From positions 1-64,000 of the forward strand of contig CALWDJ010000007.1 of assembly GCA_944376655.1 (NCBI GenBank): a DNA stretch of 64,000 nt, read 5' to 3'. Positions 35,951 through 45,211 of the stretch are shown here, piece after piece. The DNA comes from an uncultured Clostridia bacterium. GTDB taxonomy: Bacteria > Bacillota > Clostridia > Oscillospirales > Acutalibacteraceae. Under the pieces are notes generated by a model. The model saw only the letters and a list, made by a program, of their open reading frames with translations, did no database searches and was not told where the DNA came from. The translations under genes were made by a program, and so were the position numbers. Every line of letters begins with the position of its first letter. Positions within the stretch are counted from its first letter, which is position 1.

Positions 35951-37372
35951 ATGAAAGTTTTATATGCTTCAAGCGAGGCATTCCCATTTGCGATGTCAGG
36001 AGGACTTGCCGACGTGGCGGGAGCGCTGCCCAAGGCGCTTCGCCGCAGACTTATAGGCTGCCGTGTGGTTATGCCGCTTTACGGCTGCATTTCAGAGGAA
36101 ATGCGCGCTAAAATGACCTTTATCACGAGCATAACGGTTTCGGTGGCGTGGCGGCGTCAGTACTGCGGTATATTCGAGGCGCATATGGACGGTGTAATAT
36201 ACTATTTTATAGACAATCAGTATTATTTCAAGAGGGACGGGCTGTACGGCCATTATGACGACGCGGAGAGGTTCGCTTTCTTCTCGCGCGCGGTGCTTGA
36301 TATAATTCCGCATATCGGCTTTACACCGGACATCATTCACTGCAACGACTGGCAGACGGCACTGGTTCCGGTGTATCTCAATACCATGTACCGCGGCAGT
36401 GAGCCGTACAGTAACATTAAAACCGTATTTACCATTCATAATATTCAGTATCAGGGAAAATACGGCAAGGAGCTTAACGGCGATGTGCTCGGAATCCCGT
36501 ATGAGTCTGAGAGCATAATTGAGTACGATGACTGCGTCAACTTCATGAAGGGCGCTATCCAGTGCGCGGACAAGGTTACAACCGTGTCACCGACCTACGC
36601 GCGGGAGATACTCGACCCGTATTATTCGCACGGGCTTGACAATATACTAAAGCAGTTTACCTATAAGCTGACCGGAATAGTTAACGGCATAGACTACGAC
36701 GTTTACAATCCTGAAACCGATAATCTTATTTTCAAGAATTACGGTGTTGACGATATAGGAAATAAGGCTTATAATAAAAAAATGCTGCAAAGAGAGCTGG
36801 GGCTTCCCGAAAAGGACGGGGCTCCGCTTATCGGAATGGTCACTCGCCTTGTGAAGCATAAGGGACTCGATCTTGTCAAACGTGTTTTCGAGGAGCTTTT
36901 AAGAGCTGACCTGCAGTTTGCCGTGTTAGGCTCGGGTGAATGGGAATTTGAGACCTTCTTCCATGAGATGGCGGCAAAATATCCGGATAAAGTCGGTCTT
37001 AAACTGGGATTTAATCCGCAGCTCGCGCATAAAATATATGCGGGAGCGGATATGTTCCTTATGCCGAGTCAGAGCGAGCCCTGCGGTCTTGCTCAGATGG
37101 TGGCGCTGAGATACGGCACGATTCCGATAGTGAGAGAAACCGGAGGACTCAACGATACTATTTCCGACAGCGGAGACGGCTGCGGAAACGGTTTCACCTT
37201 CAGGAATTACAACGCTCACGAGATGGAAGAGACCGTATGGCGCGCCTTTGCGGGCTATCAGGACAAGGACGGCTGGGATATACTGAGAAAACGCGCTATG
37301 GAGTGCGATAACAGCTGGGGCGTTTCCGCGAACGCATACATCAGGCTTTATAAGGAAATAGCCGGCAGATAA
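35951..37372 (+). CDS. glgA: glycogen synthase (ADP-glucose)
   Basis: A 473-residue GT5 enzyme that extends alpha-1,4-glucan from ADP-glucose. N-terminal VLYASSEAFPFAMSGGLADV (about 3-22), DIIHCNDWQTALVPVYL (about 118), FTIHNIQYQG and the C-terminal LMPSQSEPCGLAQM (about 378) are present. The usual Lys of the KxGGL motif is Met here, which occurs in part of the family. The ATG follows GGAGAAAAAA. It is the last glg gene; a short hairpin overlaps its stop. Confidence 0.95.
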   Translation: MKVLYASSEAFPFAMSGGLADVAGALPKALRRRLIGCRVVMPLYGCISEEMRAKMTFITSITVSVAWRRQYCGIFEAHMDGVIYYFIDNQYYFKRDGLYGHYDDAERFAFFSRAVLDIIPHIGFTPDIIHCNDWQTALVPVYLNTMYRGSEPYSNIKTVFTIHNIQYQGKYGKELNGDVLGIPYESESIIEYDDCVNFMKGAIQCADKVTTVSPTYAREILDPYYSHGLDNILKQFTYKLTGIVNGIDYDVYNPETDNLIFKNYGVDDIGNKAYNKKMLQRELGLPEKDGAPLIGMVTRLVKHKGLDLVKRVFEELLRADLQFAVLGSGEWEFETFFHEMAAKYPDKVGLKLGFNPQLAHKIYAGADMFLMPSQSEPCGLAQMVALRYGTIPIVRETGGLNDTISDSGDGCGNGFTFRNYNAHEMEETVWRAFAGYQDKDGWDILRKRAMECDNSWGVSANAYIRLYKEIAGR

Positions 37373-37385
37373 GCCGGCATTTTCT
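37361..37385 (+). terminator. weak terminator after glgA
   Basis: GCCGGC (37361-37366) pairs with GCCGGC (37373-37378) across the glgA stop, followed by ATTTTCTT. The stem is short, so readthrough into uppP is likely. Confidence 0.45.
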
Positions 37386-37409
37386 TACGGTCGGCAACAG
37401 GGGGCTTTT

Positions 37410-38258
37410 ATGTCAGATATCATCAAATCAATTATTTTAGGTATAATAGAGGGTATTACCGAGTGGCTGCCCATCAGCAGCACGGGACATCTTATTCTCG
37501 CGGATGAGTTTATCCGTCTTGATATGAGTGAAGAGTTTATGGAGATGTTCAATGTAGTGATTCAGCTGGGCGCCATACTCGCGGTGGTAGTGATATTCTG
37601 GAAAAAGCTCTGGCCGTTCACGCTTGATAAAACAAAGGGATACAGCTACATAACAAAAGGCGGCGGCCTTATAAAAAAAGACATAATGGATATGTGGTTT
37701 AAGGTTATAGTCGCCATGCTGCCTGCGGCGGTAATCGGTATCCCGTTTGACGATGTTCTTGACAAATATCTTCATAATTATATAGTCGTTTCGGCGGCGC
37801 TTATAGTGTACGGCGTGCTTTTCATAGTGATTGAGCGTCGCAACCGTTCCAAAACGCCGAGATATAACGGTATTTCGCAGATATCCTATCAGATTGTCTT
37901 AGCGATAGGACTTTTTCAGGCTCTGTCGCTGGTCCCCGGTACCTCGCGCAGCGGCTCGACCATACTCGGCGCTATAATAATAGGCGTTTCAAGGGTAACG
38001 GCGGCAGAATTCAGCTTTTATCTCGCGGTGCCGGTAATGTTCGGCGCGAGCCTTATAAAGCTGCTGAAATTCGGCTTCAGCTTTACAGGCGCGGAGGCGG
38101 CGGTGCTTGCGGCCGGAATGATTACGGCGTTTTTGGTTTCGCTCGCGGCAATAAAGTTCCTTATGGGTTATGTGCGCAGACACGATTTTTCGGCATTCGG
38201 CTGGTACAGGATAGTTCTGGGCGCGGCGGTGCTCGGATATTTTCTGATTTTCGGGTGA
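37410..38258 (+). CDS. uppP: undecaprenyl-diphosphatase (BacA type)
   Basis: A 282-residue integral membrane phosphatase that recycles undecaprenyl pyrophosphate, the lipid carrier of cell-wall synthesis; overproduction gives bacitracin resistance. The two active-site motifs are EGITEWLPISSTGHL (about 14-28) and PGTSRSGSTI (about 178-187), within about eight helices. The ATG follows GGGGG. It is 37 bases after glgA and 12 bases before the phosphodiesterase gene. Confidence 0.96.
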   Translation: MSDIIKSIILGIIEGITEWLPISSTGHLILADEFIRLDMSEEFMEMFNVVIQLGAILAVVVIFWKKLWPFTLDKTKGYSYITKGGGLIKKDIMDMWFKVIVAMLPAAVIGIPFDDVLDKYLHNYIVVSAALIVYGVLFIVIERRNRSKTPRYNGISQISYQIVLAIGLFQALSLVPGTSRSGSTILGAIIIGVSRVTAAEFSFYLAVPVMFGASLIKLLKFGFSFTGAEAAVLAAGMITAFLVSLAAIKFLMGYVRRHDFSAFGWYRIVLGAAVLGYFLIFG

Positions 38259-38270
38259 GGTGCAAGACGT

Positions 38271-38816
38271 ATGAAATTTTTTATAGCTTCGGATATACAC
38301 GGCTCGGCATATTACTGCCGTATGATGCTTGAGGCGTTTGAGATAGAAAAGGCCGACAGGCTTATGCTGCTCGGCGACATACTTTATCACGGCCCGCGCA
38401 ACGACCTGCCGCGCGAGTACGCTCCGAAAAGCGTGATTTCAATGCTCAATCCGCTCAGGAACAGAATATTCTGCGTGAGAGGCAACTGCGATACCGAGGT
38501 TGACCAGATGGTGCTGGACTTTCCGCTGCTGGCGGACTACGGAGTGCTTGAGAGCGGCGGCAGAATTATTTACGCCACGCACGGGCATATCTACAATGAG
38601 GACAGGCTTCCTCCGTTATGCTCGGGAGACGTGCTTCTTCACGGGCATACCCATATTCCGGTCTGTACCGAGCATAAAAGCTATGTCTGCATAAATCCTG
38701 GCTCGGTGTCGATACCCAAGCAGGATAGTCCGCACAGCTATATAACGCTTGAAGACGGGATTTTTATATGGAAAAATCTTGAAAACGGCGAAACATATAA
38801 AACGTATTCGCTTTAA
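38271..38816 (+). CDS. YfcE-type metallophosphoesterase
   Basis: A 181-residue calcineurin-like phosphodiesterase. All metal-ligand motifs are present: SDIHG (residues 5-9), GDILYHGPRN (about 36-45), RGNCD (about 69), ATHGH (about 103) and HGHTHIP (about 124). It closely resembles YfcE, a Mn-dependent phosphodiesterase with no clear natural substrate. It probably shares a transcript with uppP and ends at two successive hairpins. Confidence 0.9.
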   Translation: MKFFIASDIHGSAYYCRMMLEAFEIEKADRLMLLGDILYHGPRNDLPREYAPKSVISMLNPLRNRIFCVRGNCDTEVDQMVLDFPLLADYGVLESGGRIIYATHGHIYNEDRLPPLCSGDVLLHGHTHIPVCTEHKSYVCINPGSVSIPKQDSPHSYITLEDGIFIWKNLENGETYKTYSL

Positions 38817-38832
38817 CTGTAAAAATAAGAAA

Positions 38833-38862
38833 AGAGCTGTTAAAAAAACGGCTCTTTTTTTA
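38833..38862 (+). terminator. terminator of the glycogen-uppP-yfcE run
   Basis: AGAGCTGT (38833-38840) pairs with ACGGCTCT (38848-38855; one G-T pair), followed by TTTTTTT. A second hairpin (ACGCGGC 38872-38878 with GCCGCGT 38889-38895, then TTTT) follows, flanked by ACTATGA/TCATAGT arms. Confidence 0.85.
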
Positions 38863-39021
38863 TACTATGACACGCGGCTTTCACACTCGCCGCGTTTTTA
38901 TCATAGTATGTTGTGTAATGTTGAACAATTTTGATTATTTTAAGGGAAGACAGGCAAAAATATAAATAGCCTGACGGATTTATTTTCCGTCGCCAAAATC
39001 AAATCGGAGTGTGAAATAAAA

Positions 39022-39375
39022 ATGAATATCAAGCGCGGAGAAATTTACTATGCTGATTTAAGTCCGGTGGTCGGCTCCGAGCAAGGCGGCGTCAGACCTG
39101 TACTTATCATACAGAACGACGTGGGGAACCGTTACAGTCCTACTGTAATAGCCGCCGCTATAACAAGTCAGCGGGATAAAACCAACCTGCCCACACATAT
39201 ATCGGTCAATGCCGACGGCTGCGGCCTTGCCAAGGATTCCATAGTGCTTCTCGAACAGGTCAGGACGATAGATAAGCAGCGGCTTAAAGAAAAGATGGGC
39301 AGTCTTGATACAGACTCAATGGGTCTTGTCGATAAGGCGCTTTCGGTCAGCTTCGGTCTCGGAGGCACAATGTGA
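39022..39375 (+). CDS. MazF/PemK (EndoA)-type mRNA interferase toxin
   Basis: A 117-residue ribosome-independent endoribonuclease of the type II toxin family. [21 protein letters not shown] (opening) is reduced to the key GEIYYADL and GSEQGG-RPV motifs, with [12 protein letters not shown] and [12 protein letters not shown] later, close to the Bacillus EndoA. The ATG follows CGGAGTG. No antitoxin gene is visible in the 205 bases upstream, and the gene is flanked by terminators, so it looks like an orphan, perhaps regulated by an antitoxin elsewhere. Confidence 0.93.
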   Translation: MNIKRGEIYYADLSPVVGSEQGGVRPVLIIQNDVGNRYSPTVIAAAITSQRDKTNLPTHISVNADGCGLAKDSIVLLEQVRTIDKQRLKEKMGSLDTDSMGLVDKALSVSFGLGGTM

Positions 39376-39387
39376 TATAACAAAAAT

Positions 39388-39426
39388 ACCGGCGGCAGTT
39401 TTTGCACCTGCCGTCGGTTAATTTTT
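39388..39426. terminator. bidirectional terminator between mazF and the PfkB gene
   Basis: ACCGGCGGCAG (39388-39398) pairs with CTGCCGTCGGT (39408-39418; one G-T pair), with T runs on both sides in the respective strand. Confidence 0.8.
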
Positions 39427-39429
39427 TGC

Positions 39430-40347
39430 TTAATTTTCTAATCCGTATTTTGATTCAAGAATACTTTTAATTTCTTTGGCGGAAGCGAGACCCTCCGAAA
39501 ACGCGGTGGCGCTGCCTGCCGCCGAGCCGAGCCTTAAAGCACAGCCGTAATCCTTGCCGCTTTCTGTCGCGGCGAGAAACCCTGCCACCATAGAGTCGCC
39601 CGCGCCTACCGAATTTACCGCTTTTCCCTTTGCAGCGGATATTCTGTGGCATTTGTCGTTCGCGTCGATAAGCATGGCGCCCTTTTCCGCCATAGATACA
39701 AGGACATTCACGGCGCCGAGCGCTTTGAGACGGCGCGCATATTTCTCGATTTCCCCATCTGTGTCGGCTCTGACGCCGAAAAGCTCTCCAAGCTCGAAAT
39801 TATTGGGCTTTATAAGAAACGGTTTGTATTTAAGCACGTTCATAAGTAGGCTTCCGGTAGCGTCCACCGTAAAGCGCACGCCTTTTCCCGACAGCATAGC
39901 CAGTATTTTTTCGTATATGTCAGGCGGAAGAGTGTCAGGCACGCTTCCTGCAAGCACTAACATATCTCCGCTTTCAAGGCGGGAGAGCTTTTCAAACAGC
40001 AGCTTTATTTTTTCGTCGGGTATTTCGGGTCCCCTCGCGTTAAGGTCGGTTTCGCTGTCTGATTTCAGCTTTACGTTTATGCGTGAAAATCCGCTGTCAA
40101 GCCGGATAAAGTCGCATTTTATACCTTTTTCCAAAAGCAGACGCTCAATGTGCTCTCCGGTAAAGCCGGCTGTAAAGCCGAGAGCGGTGGAGGAAAGCCC
40201 CAGCTCCCTTAATACGACCGAGACGTTTATTCCTTTCCCGCCGGCGGTTATTTCCTCGTATACAGAGCGGCATACGCTGCCCGGCACTATTTTATCGAAC
40301 CGCATTACATAGTCGAGCGCCGGATTGAAGGTAAGAGTGTATATCAT
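39430..40347 (-). CDS. 1-phosphofructokinase family (PfkB) kinase
   Basis: A 305-residue sugar kinase. The N-terminal TLTFNPALDYVM (residues 3-14), the ITAGGKGINVSVVLRELG motif (about 33-50) and the C-terminal VNSVGAGDSMVAGF with the catalytic Asp (about 248) place it in the FruK/LacC branch, so the substrate is fructose 1-phosphate or tagatose 6-phosphate. There is no PTS or fru regulator next to it. The stop comes five bases after a downstream gene on the same strand, so it follows the hydrolase in one transcript. Confidence 0.87.
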   Translation of the reverse strand: MIYTLTFNPALDYVMRFDKIVPGSVCRSVYEEITAGGKGINVSVVLRELGLSSTALGFTAGFTGEHIERLLLEKGIKCDFIRLDSGFSRINVKLKSDSETDLNARGPEIPDEKIKLLFEKLSRLESGDMLVLAGSVPDTLPPDIYEKILAMLSGKGVRFTVDATGSLLMNVLKYKPFLIKPNNFELGELFGVRADTDGEIEKYARRLKALGAVNVLVSMAEKGAMLIDANDKCHRISAAKGKAVNSVGAGDSMVAGFLAATESGKDYGCALRLGSAAGSATAFSEGLASAKEIKSILESKYGLEN

Positions 40348-40351
40348 GGTA

Positions 40352-41263
40352 TCATTCCTCTGTCTTTTCGGTTTCGGTGACTATTTCGCCGTTTTCAATC
40401 AGAAATGTTATATCGCCGTCGGTATCGGTGCGGAATATTTCGGCGCCGCGGTACTCAAGAGCCGAAACCACTTCTTCGGACGGGTGCGAATAAATATTGT
40501 CCTCGCCTACGGATATAGCCGCGTATTCCGGAGCCGCTTTCGCGAGAAATTCGTCGGAGGTCGCCGTAGAGCTTCCGTGATGACCGACTTTTAGCACATC
40601 GCAGCTTACATCGATGTGCTCGTCGAGCAGCTGTTCCTCGGCTTTGCTTCCCGCGTCACCCGTAAAGAGAAATTCAAGGTCCTGAACCTTTGCCATAACT
40701 ATTACCGAGCGGTCGTTTTCGTCAGACATATCGCCGTAGCTCGCGAGTACTGTTATTTCAAACTCGCCTATCGTGAAATTCATTCCCTGCACAGCGGTAT
40801 AAATATTTCCGCCGTTTTCCGCTACTGAATTTCGCGCGCTCATAACCTCGGTGTCTGCCTCTCCGTCATAGGGCGGTTCAGGCAGAATTAGATTGTCGAT
40901 TTCATATCTGTCCGCTATGTATTCAATGCCGCCGGCGTGGTCGGAATGAATGTGGGTTATTATAACCGCGTCGAGCGCTTTAATGCCGGCTGCGTCAAGC
41001 TCTGAAGAAATATCCTCTCCCGAGGAGGGCAGCCCCGCGTCGATAAGCAGCGAATAACCGTTTGAATAAATAAGAATACTGTCCGCCTGACCGACATCGA
41101 GGACTTTCACGAAATCCCTTGATGTGTCCGGTGCGGCAGGATTGAACACCCTTTGCAGGCGGTCTCCGAAAACGCCTCTGTAAAAGGCGAGTATGAAGAT
41201 TGCGGCGGTGAAAAAACACGCCGCCGCAATAAAGCGTACTGATTTTTTATTCCGCTGTCTCAT
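40352..41263 (-). CDS. ComEC-like metallo-beta-lactamase fold hydrolase, membrane-anchored
   Basis: A 303-residue protein with one N-terminal helix (about 10-28) and an extracytoplasmic metallo-beta-lactamase domain like the C-terminal domain of ComEC. The metal motif [10 protein letters not shown] (about 98-107), [12 protein letters not shown] (about 52-63) and [10 protein letters not shown] (about 227) are present. I use the ATG at 41263; a GTG at 41269 is also possible. Its start overlaps the ftsK stop by 17 bases. The nuclease role is by family analogy. Confidence 0.85.
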   Translation of the reverse strand: MRQRNKKSVRFIAAACFFTAAIFILAFYRGVFGDRLQRVFNPAAPDTSRDFVKVLDVGQADSILIYSNGYSLLIDAGLPSSGEDISSELDAAGIKALDAVIITHIHSDHAGGIEYIADRYEIDNLILPEPPYDGEADTEVMSARNSVAENGGNIYTAVQGMNFTIGEFEITVLASYGDMSDENDRSVIVMAKVQDLEFLFTGDAGSKAEEQLLDEHIDVSCDVLKVGHHGSSTATSDEFLAKAAPEYAAISVGEDNIYSHPSEEVVSALEYRGAEIFRTDTDGDITFLIENGEIVTETEKTEE

Positions 41264-43730
41264 CTGCACCCGCTGCCTCGCGCTCCATAAGCTGTTCCTT
41301 TGTTATAAGCACCTTGCGCGGCTTTGAGCCCTCGTAAGGTCCTACGACGCCGCGCTGCTCCATTTCGTCAACTATTCTTGCGGCTCTCGCGTAGCCGAGC
41401 TTCAGCTTGCGCTGCAGAAGCGAGGTTGACGCCTGTCCGCTTTCCACAACTACCCTGATAGCGTCCGTAAGCATCGGATCCTCATCGGGGCCGTCCTCGG
41501 CAAGTCCGGTCTTCTGCTTTTTCTCAACCGCCGCCTGACGCTCGATTTCCACCATTACATCATCGTCATAATCGGCCTTGTGGTCGCCCTTTATGTATTC
41601 TACAACCGCTTCTACCTCGTCATCGCTTACAAAGCAGCCCTGTATGCGGCGCGGCTTTGTGGAGCCTACCGGACTGAAAAGCATATCGCCCCTGCCGAGC
41701 AGCTTTTCCGCTCCGGCGGAATCGAGTATGGTGCGGCTGTCTATCTGTGAGGAAACCGCGAAAGCGATTCTCGTCGGGATATTCGCCTTGATAACGCCCG
41801 TCACAACGTCTACCGACGGTCTCTGCGTGGCGATTATCAGGTGCATACCGGCGGCACGTGCTTTTGCGGCAATTCTGTTTATGGAGTCTTCGACCTCGTT
41901 GGGAGCGGTCATCATAAGGTCGGCAAGCTCGTCTATTATTATCACGATGTGGGGCATTTTAAGCACCTCGGGGTCGCCGAGATTTTCGACAAAGCGGTTG
42001 TAGCCTGCGAGGTCGCGCACGCCCCTGTCAGCGAACATCTTATAGCGCTTTTCCATCTCGCTTACCGCCCAGCCGAGCGCGCCCGAAGCCTTTCTCGGGT
42101 CTGTTACGACCGGCACGAGAAGGTGGGGTATACCGTTGTATATGCCGAGCTCAACCACCTTCGGGTCTATCATTAAGAGCTTTACCTCGTCAGGCGTAGC
42201 CTTGTAAAGCAGGCTTATTATTAGTGAATTTATGCAGACCGATTTACCGGAACCTGTGGCACCGGCTATAAGACCGTGCGGCATTTTTGCAATGTCGGTT
42301 ATAACTACGTTTCCGCCTATGTCCCGGCCTAAAGCTACCGTCAGCTTGCTTTTTGAAGATGTAAATTCGGGCGACTCAAGTATTCCTCTGATTTCCACTA
42401 CCGCGCTCGCCTTGTTCGGCACCTCTATTCCGACCGCCGCCTTGTTGGGAATAGGAGCCTCAATGCGAACTCCGGCAGTCGCCAGATTAAGCGCTATATC
42501 GTCGGCAAGGTTGGTTATTTTGCTGATTTTAACTCCGGCGCTTGGCTGAAGCTCGTATCTCGTTACGGTAGGCCCGCGGCTGATATCAACTATTCTTGTC
42601 TCAACGCCGAAGCTCTTAAGCGTTTCCACAAGATGTTCGGCGGTGCTGTCAAGCTCGGCGGAAAGGGCGGCCGCGTTCCGGCGCTCGGACGGCTTGAGAA
42701 GACTGAGCGGCGGGAATTTGTACCCTTCGGACTGCGTCTCGTTTTCAAGCAGGTGCTCGGTGAATTTTTCGGTTTCAGCCTTTACATCGGTCTTTTCCGT
42801 CGGCTTTTCCGCAGCTTTGACGCTTTCCTTTTCGTTGAGCGCTTCTTCTCTCGCGGCTTTGAGCGCGCTGTCGATATCCTTGCGCTCTTCGGTTTTTACA
42901 GGCTCCTTATGCTCGGCACCGGCAGGCTTCGCGGGCTCGTCGGCTCCGGCGTAATAGGCGGAAATAACCTTTTTCTGCTTTTCGTCCAGAGTTTCCGCAC
43001 CGTGGGTGCGTTTTTCGGGGATATCGTCAACCGGAATATCAACATTAAAGCCCTTAAGCACTTTAAGCGTTCTTTCCTCTTTTTCTTCTGTCATACGGTC
43101 GATACGGCTCTGATAAGCGGTTTCCGCCTGCTCAGATATCGATTTCACGGGCTTTGCTACGGTTTTGAAAAGCGAAACGAGCGTGGTTCCGGTTATTATC
43201 ATAATAAATACGAAAATAAGCAGTATAACCGTAATAGCCGCGCCGGTCTTTCCGAAGGCGAGATACAGCGGCTGACCGATAAGGGCGCCGAGAAATCCGC
43301 CGCTTTTCAGGTTTATGCCGGCTTTGTACGCTTCGGTAAGGTGCTGCCAGAAGGAAAGAGCTGTGTCATGCTTTACGAATATGTCCACTGCTGCTCCTAT
43401 CAAAATAACAAGTATGCCGGATTCGATTATTTTTGCGTTTATCGAGCCTCCGATTTTGTCGGCGGCTACAAGCACCGCGACCGCTCCGAGCAGAAACGGA
43501 TAGAAATAGGCGGTAACTCCGAAAACACCGAAAATAAAATTATGTATCGCGAGCCATACGTTCTGCCCCCTGATAAATACTATAAAGAGCAGGAATACCG
43601 CTACCGCGAACCAGATTACGGATAAAAGCTGTCTTCTGCCCGCCGCCGTTTCCTTCGCTTCCGATCTGTTCTGCATTTTTGTGGCGGTTGCGCTTGAGCG
43701 CGGTCTTCCGCCTTTTTTTGACGCTGCCAT
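41247..43730 (-). CDS. ftsK: DNA translocase FtsK/SpoIIIE
   Basis: An 827-residue septal DNA pump that clears chromosomes from closing septa or packs the forespore. About four helices (about 33-190) anchor it, a Lys/Glu-rich linker follows (about 195-340), then the motor with Walker [13 protein letters not shown] (about 497-508) and Walker [15 protein letters not shown] (about 600), and a C-terminal winged gamma domain (about 755-810) that reads orienting sequences. The ATG follows AAGGAG. TepA gene upstream, ComEC-like gene downstream. Confidence 0.95.
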   Translation of the reverse strand: MAASKKGGRPRSSATATKMQNRSEAKETAAGRRQLLSVIWFAVAVFLLFIVFIRGQNVWLAIHNFIFGVFGVTAYFYPFLLGAVAVLVAADKIGGSINAKIIESGILVILIGAAVDIFVKHDTALSFWQHLTEAYKAGINLKSGGFLGALIGQPLYLAFGKTGAAITVILLIFVFIMIITGTTLVSLFKTVAKPVKSISEQAETAYQSRIDRMTEEKEERTLKVLKGFNVDIPVDDIPEKRTHGAETLDEKQKKVISAYYAGADEPAKPAGAEHKEPVKTEERKDIDSALKAAREEALNEKESVKAAEKPTEKTDVKAETEKFTEHLLENETQSEGYKFPPLSLLKPSERRNAAALSAELDSTAEHLVETLKSFGVETRIVDISRGPTVTRYELQPSAGVKISKITNLADDIALNLATAGVRIEAPIPNKAAVGIEVPNKASAVVEIRGILESPEFTSSKSKLTVALGRDIGGNVVITDIAKMPHGLIAGATGSGKSVCINSLIISLLYKATPDEVKLLMIDPKVVELGIYNGIPHLLVPVVTDPRKASGALGWAVSEMEKRYKMFADRGVRDLAGYNRFVENLGDPEVLKMPHIVIIIDELADLMMTAPNEVEDSINRIAAKARAAGMHLIIATQRPSVDVVTGVIKANIPTRIAFAVSSQIDSRTILDSAGAEKLLGRGDMLFSPVGSTKPRRIQGCFVSDDEVEAVVEYIKGDHKADYDDDVMVEIERQAAVEKKQKTGLAEDGPDEDPMLTDAIRVVVESGQASTSLLQRKLKLGYARAARIVDEMEQRGVVGPYEGSKPRKVLITKEQLMEREAAGADETAE

Positions 43731-43842
43731 TTTTACTCTCCTTGATATGTATTGTTTTGTTTGATGTTCGTATATTTTGAATTTAAGGCTGGATACTGTT
43801 TTTTATGTACATATGGCAGCGCCGCGCGCTGCCGTTTCCGGC

Positions 43843-44535
43843 TCAGCTTTCGTCAATCAGTCTGTAAAGCCCGTCAATTACCGTGCTGAGCGTGCCTATG
43901 CTGTCAATAAGTCCTTCGCTTACCGCTTTTTCGCCGGACAGCACCGAACCGACGTCGGTCACCATTTCACCGGTGTTCATCATAAGCTCGGTAAAGCGCT
44001 CGGCGGTTATGGACGAGTTCCTTACCACAAAATCGGTAATCCTCGCCTGCATACGGGCAAAGTGGTTCATCATCTGCGGCACGCCTATTACAAGACCGGT
44101 AGTCCTTACAGGATGTATCGTCATTGTGGCGGACGGCGCGATGTATGACCTTTTGGCGGAAACCGCCAGCGGAACGCCTATTGAATGTCCGCCGCCCAAG
44201 ACAAAGGAAACGGTGGGCTTTTTCATTCCCGAAATCAGCTCGGCAATGGCGAGCCCCGCTTCCACGTCTCCGCCCACCGTATTTAGAATGATAAGCAGAC
44301 CGTCAATATCCCGGCTCTCCTCAACGGCCACAAGCTGTGGAATCATATGCTCATACTTTGTGGTTTTGTTCTGCTCGGGCAGAACGCTGTGACCCTCTAT
44401 TTCGCCTATTATGGTAAGACAGTGTATTTTGTGCTTGCCGTCGGACGCGGAAACAGAGCCTGTCTCTTTTATCTCGTCAAGCACCTCGGAACGTTCGGTT
44501 GCTTTGCTGTTGTTCTCTTTGCTGTTGCTGTTCAT
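43843..44535 (-). CDS. tepA: ClpP-fold protease, TepA-type
   Basis: A 230-residue cytoplasmic S14-family serine protease. I place the start at the ATG at 44535 behind GGAGGGAG; the longer frame runs through non-coding AT-rich sequence. The oxyanion GGDVEAG (about 93), the nucleophile in GGGHSIGVP (about 117) and the catalytic His in TMTIHPVRTTG (about 142) follow the ClpP/SppA-like pattern. In Bacillus TepA is the neighbour of spoIIIE, as here, and is linked to degradation of small acid-soluble spore proteins and to secretion. Confidence 0.88.
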   Translation of the reverse strand: MNSNSKENNSKATERSEVLDEIKETGSVSASDGKHKIHCLTIIGEIEGHSVLPEQNKTTKYEHMIPQLVAVEESRDIDGLLIILNTVGGDVEAGLAIAELISGMKKPTVSFVLGGGHSIGVPLAVSAKRSYIAPSATMTIHPVRTTGLVIGVPQMMNHFARMQARITDFVVRNSSITAERFTELMMNTGEMVTDVGSVLSGEKAVSEGLIDSIGTLSTVIDGLYRLIDES

Positions 44536-44663
44536 TTTTTCTCCCTCCATGCTTATTATGAGGGAAAAACAGCAAACAATACATATTATACCTTTTTTTG
44601 AATAAGTTTTCAAGTCGAAATGCCTGTTTCGGGGCATTTTGGTGTTTACAGTAATTTTCGGTG

Positions 44664-44692
44664 TTGATAGATTCATAAATTTATGGTATCAT
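44664..44692 (+). promoter_or_regulatory. promoter of the glycolipid cassette
   Basis: TTGATA (44664-44669) and TATCAT (44687-44692) with a 17-base spacer. The spacer holds a perfect palindrome CATAAATTTATG (44674-44685), a possible operator. Confidence 0.6.
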
Positions 44693-44728
44693 ATTATAAG
44701 TTCACCAACAACACGATAGGATGATAGA

Positions 44729-45211
44729 ATGAAACTTTTGTCGAGCGTTGTATATGCGGCTATCATAGGCATTCTCGCTCATTATATCGGCGAGTCGCTT
44801 CCGAGAAGCTGGTTCTGCGAGAAAAAGTTCCCGTATGCGGTGTACGTATGGGAAAAAGGCGGCAGGATATACGAACGTATAGGCATAAAGGTGTGGAAAA
44901 CACGTTTGCCCGATATGAGCAGGATAATGCGTGATATGTTACCGAAACGTGTGTCGCCGGGGAATACCAGCGACAGTGTTACTGCGCTGATAAAGGAGAC
45001 CTGTGTGGCGGAGTGCGTTCATTACGGGCTCTGCTTTCTGGCAATCGGGATTTATCTTATCTGGAAAAATTATATAGGAATAATTCTTACGGCGGTTTTT
45101 ATAGCCGGAAATATTCCGTTTATACTTATTCAGCGGTATAACCGTCCGCATCTTATACGGTTCAGGGACAGACTGTTAAAACGGGAGGAGAGAAATAATT
45201 GCGGTTCCTGA
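44729..45211 (+). CDS. CrtO-like acyltransferase family membrane protein
   Basis: A 160-residue protein with two N-terminal and two C-terminal hydrophobic helices. The motif ESLPRSWFCEKKFPY (about 22-36) followed by ERIGIKVWKTRLPD (about 49-62) is that of the glycosyl-4,4'-diaponeurosporenoate acyltransferase (CrtO) family, whose known member esterifies a glycosylated carotenoid in staphyloxanthin synthesis. No carotenoid genes are nearby, so the acceptor is more likely a glycolipid. It overlaps the glycosyltransferase gene by 13 bases. Confidence 0.75.
   Translation: MKLLSSVVYAAIIGILAHYIGESLPRSWFCEKKFPYAVYVWEKGGRIYERIGIKVWKTRLPDMSRIMRDMLPKRVSPGNTSDSVTALIKETCVAECVHYGLCFLAIGIYLIWKNYIGIILTAVFIAGNIPFILIQRYNRPHLIRFRDRLLKREERNNCGS

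Noticed and set aside
39554..40312. A 252-codon frame opposite the PfkB kinase gene
   Set aside because: It is a Ser/Pro-rich antisense shadow of a clear gene on the other strand.
42633..43625. A 330-codon frame opposite ftsK
   Set aside because: It is antisense to the FtsK linker and membrane region and reflects that gene's codon pattern; it is Arg/Gly/Phe-rich and has no domain.
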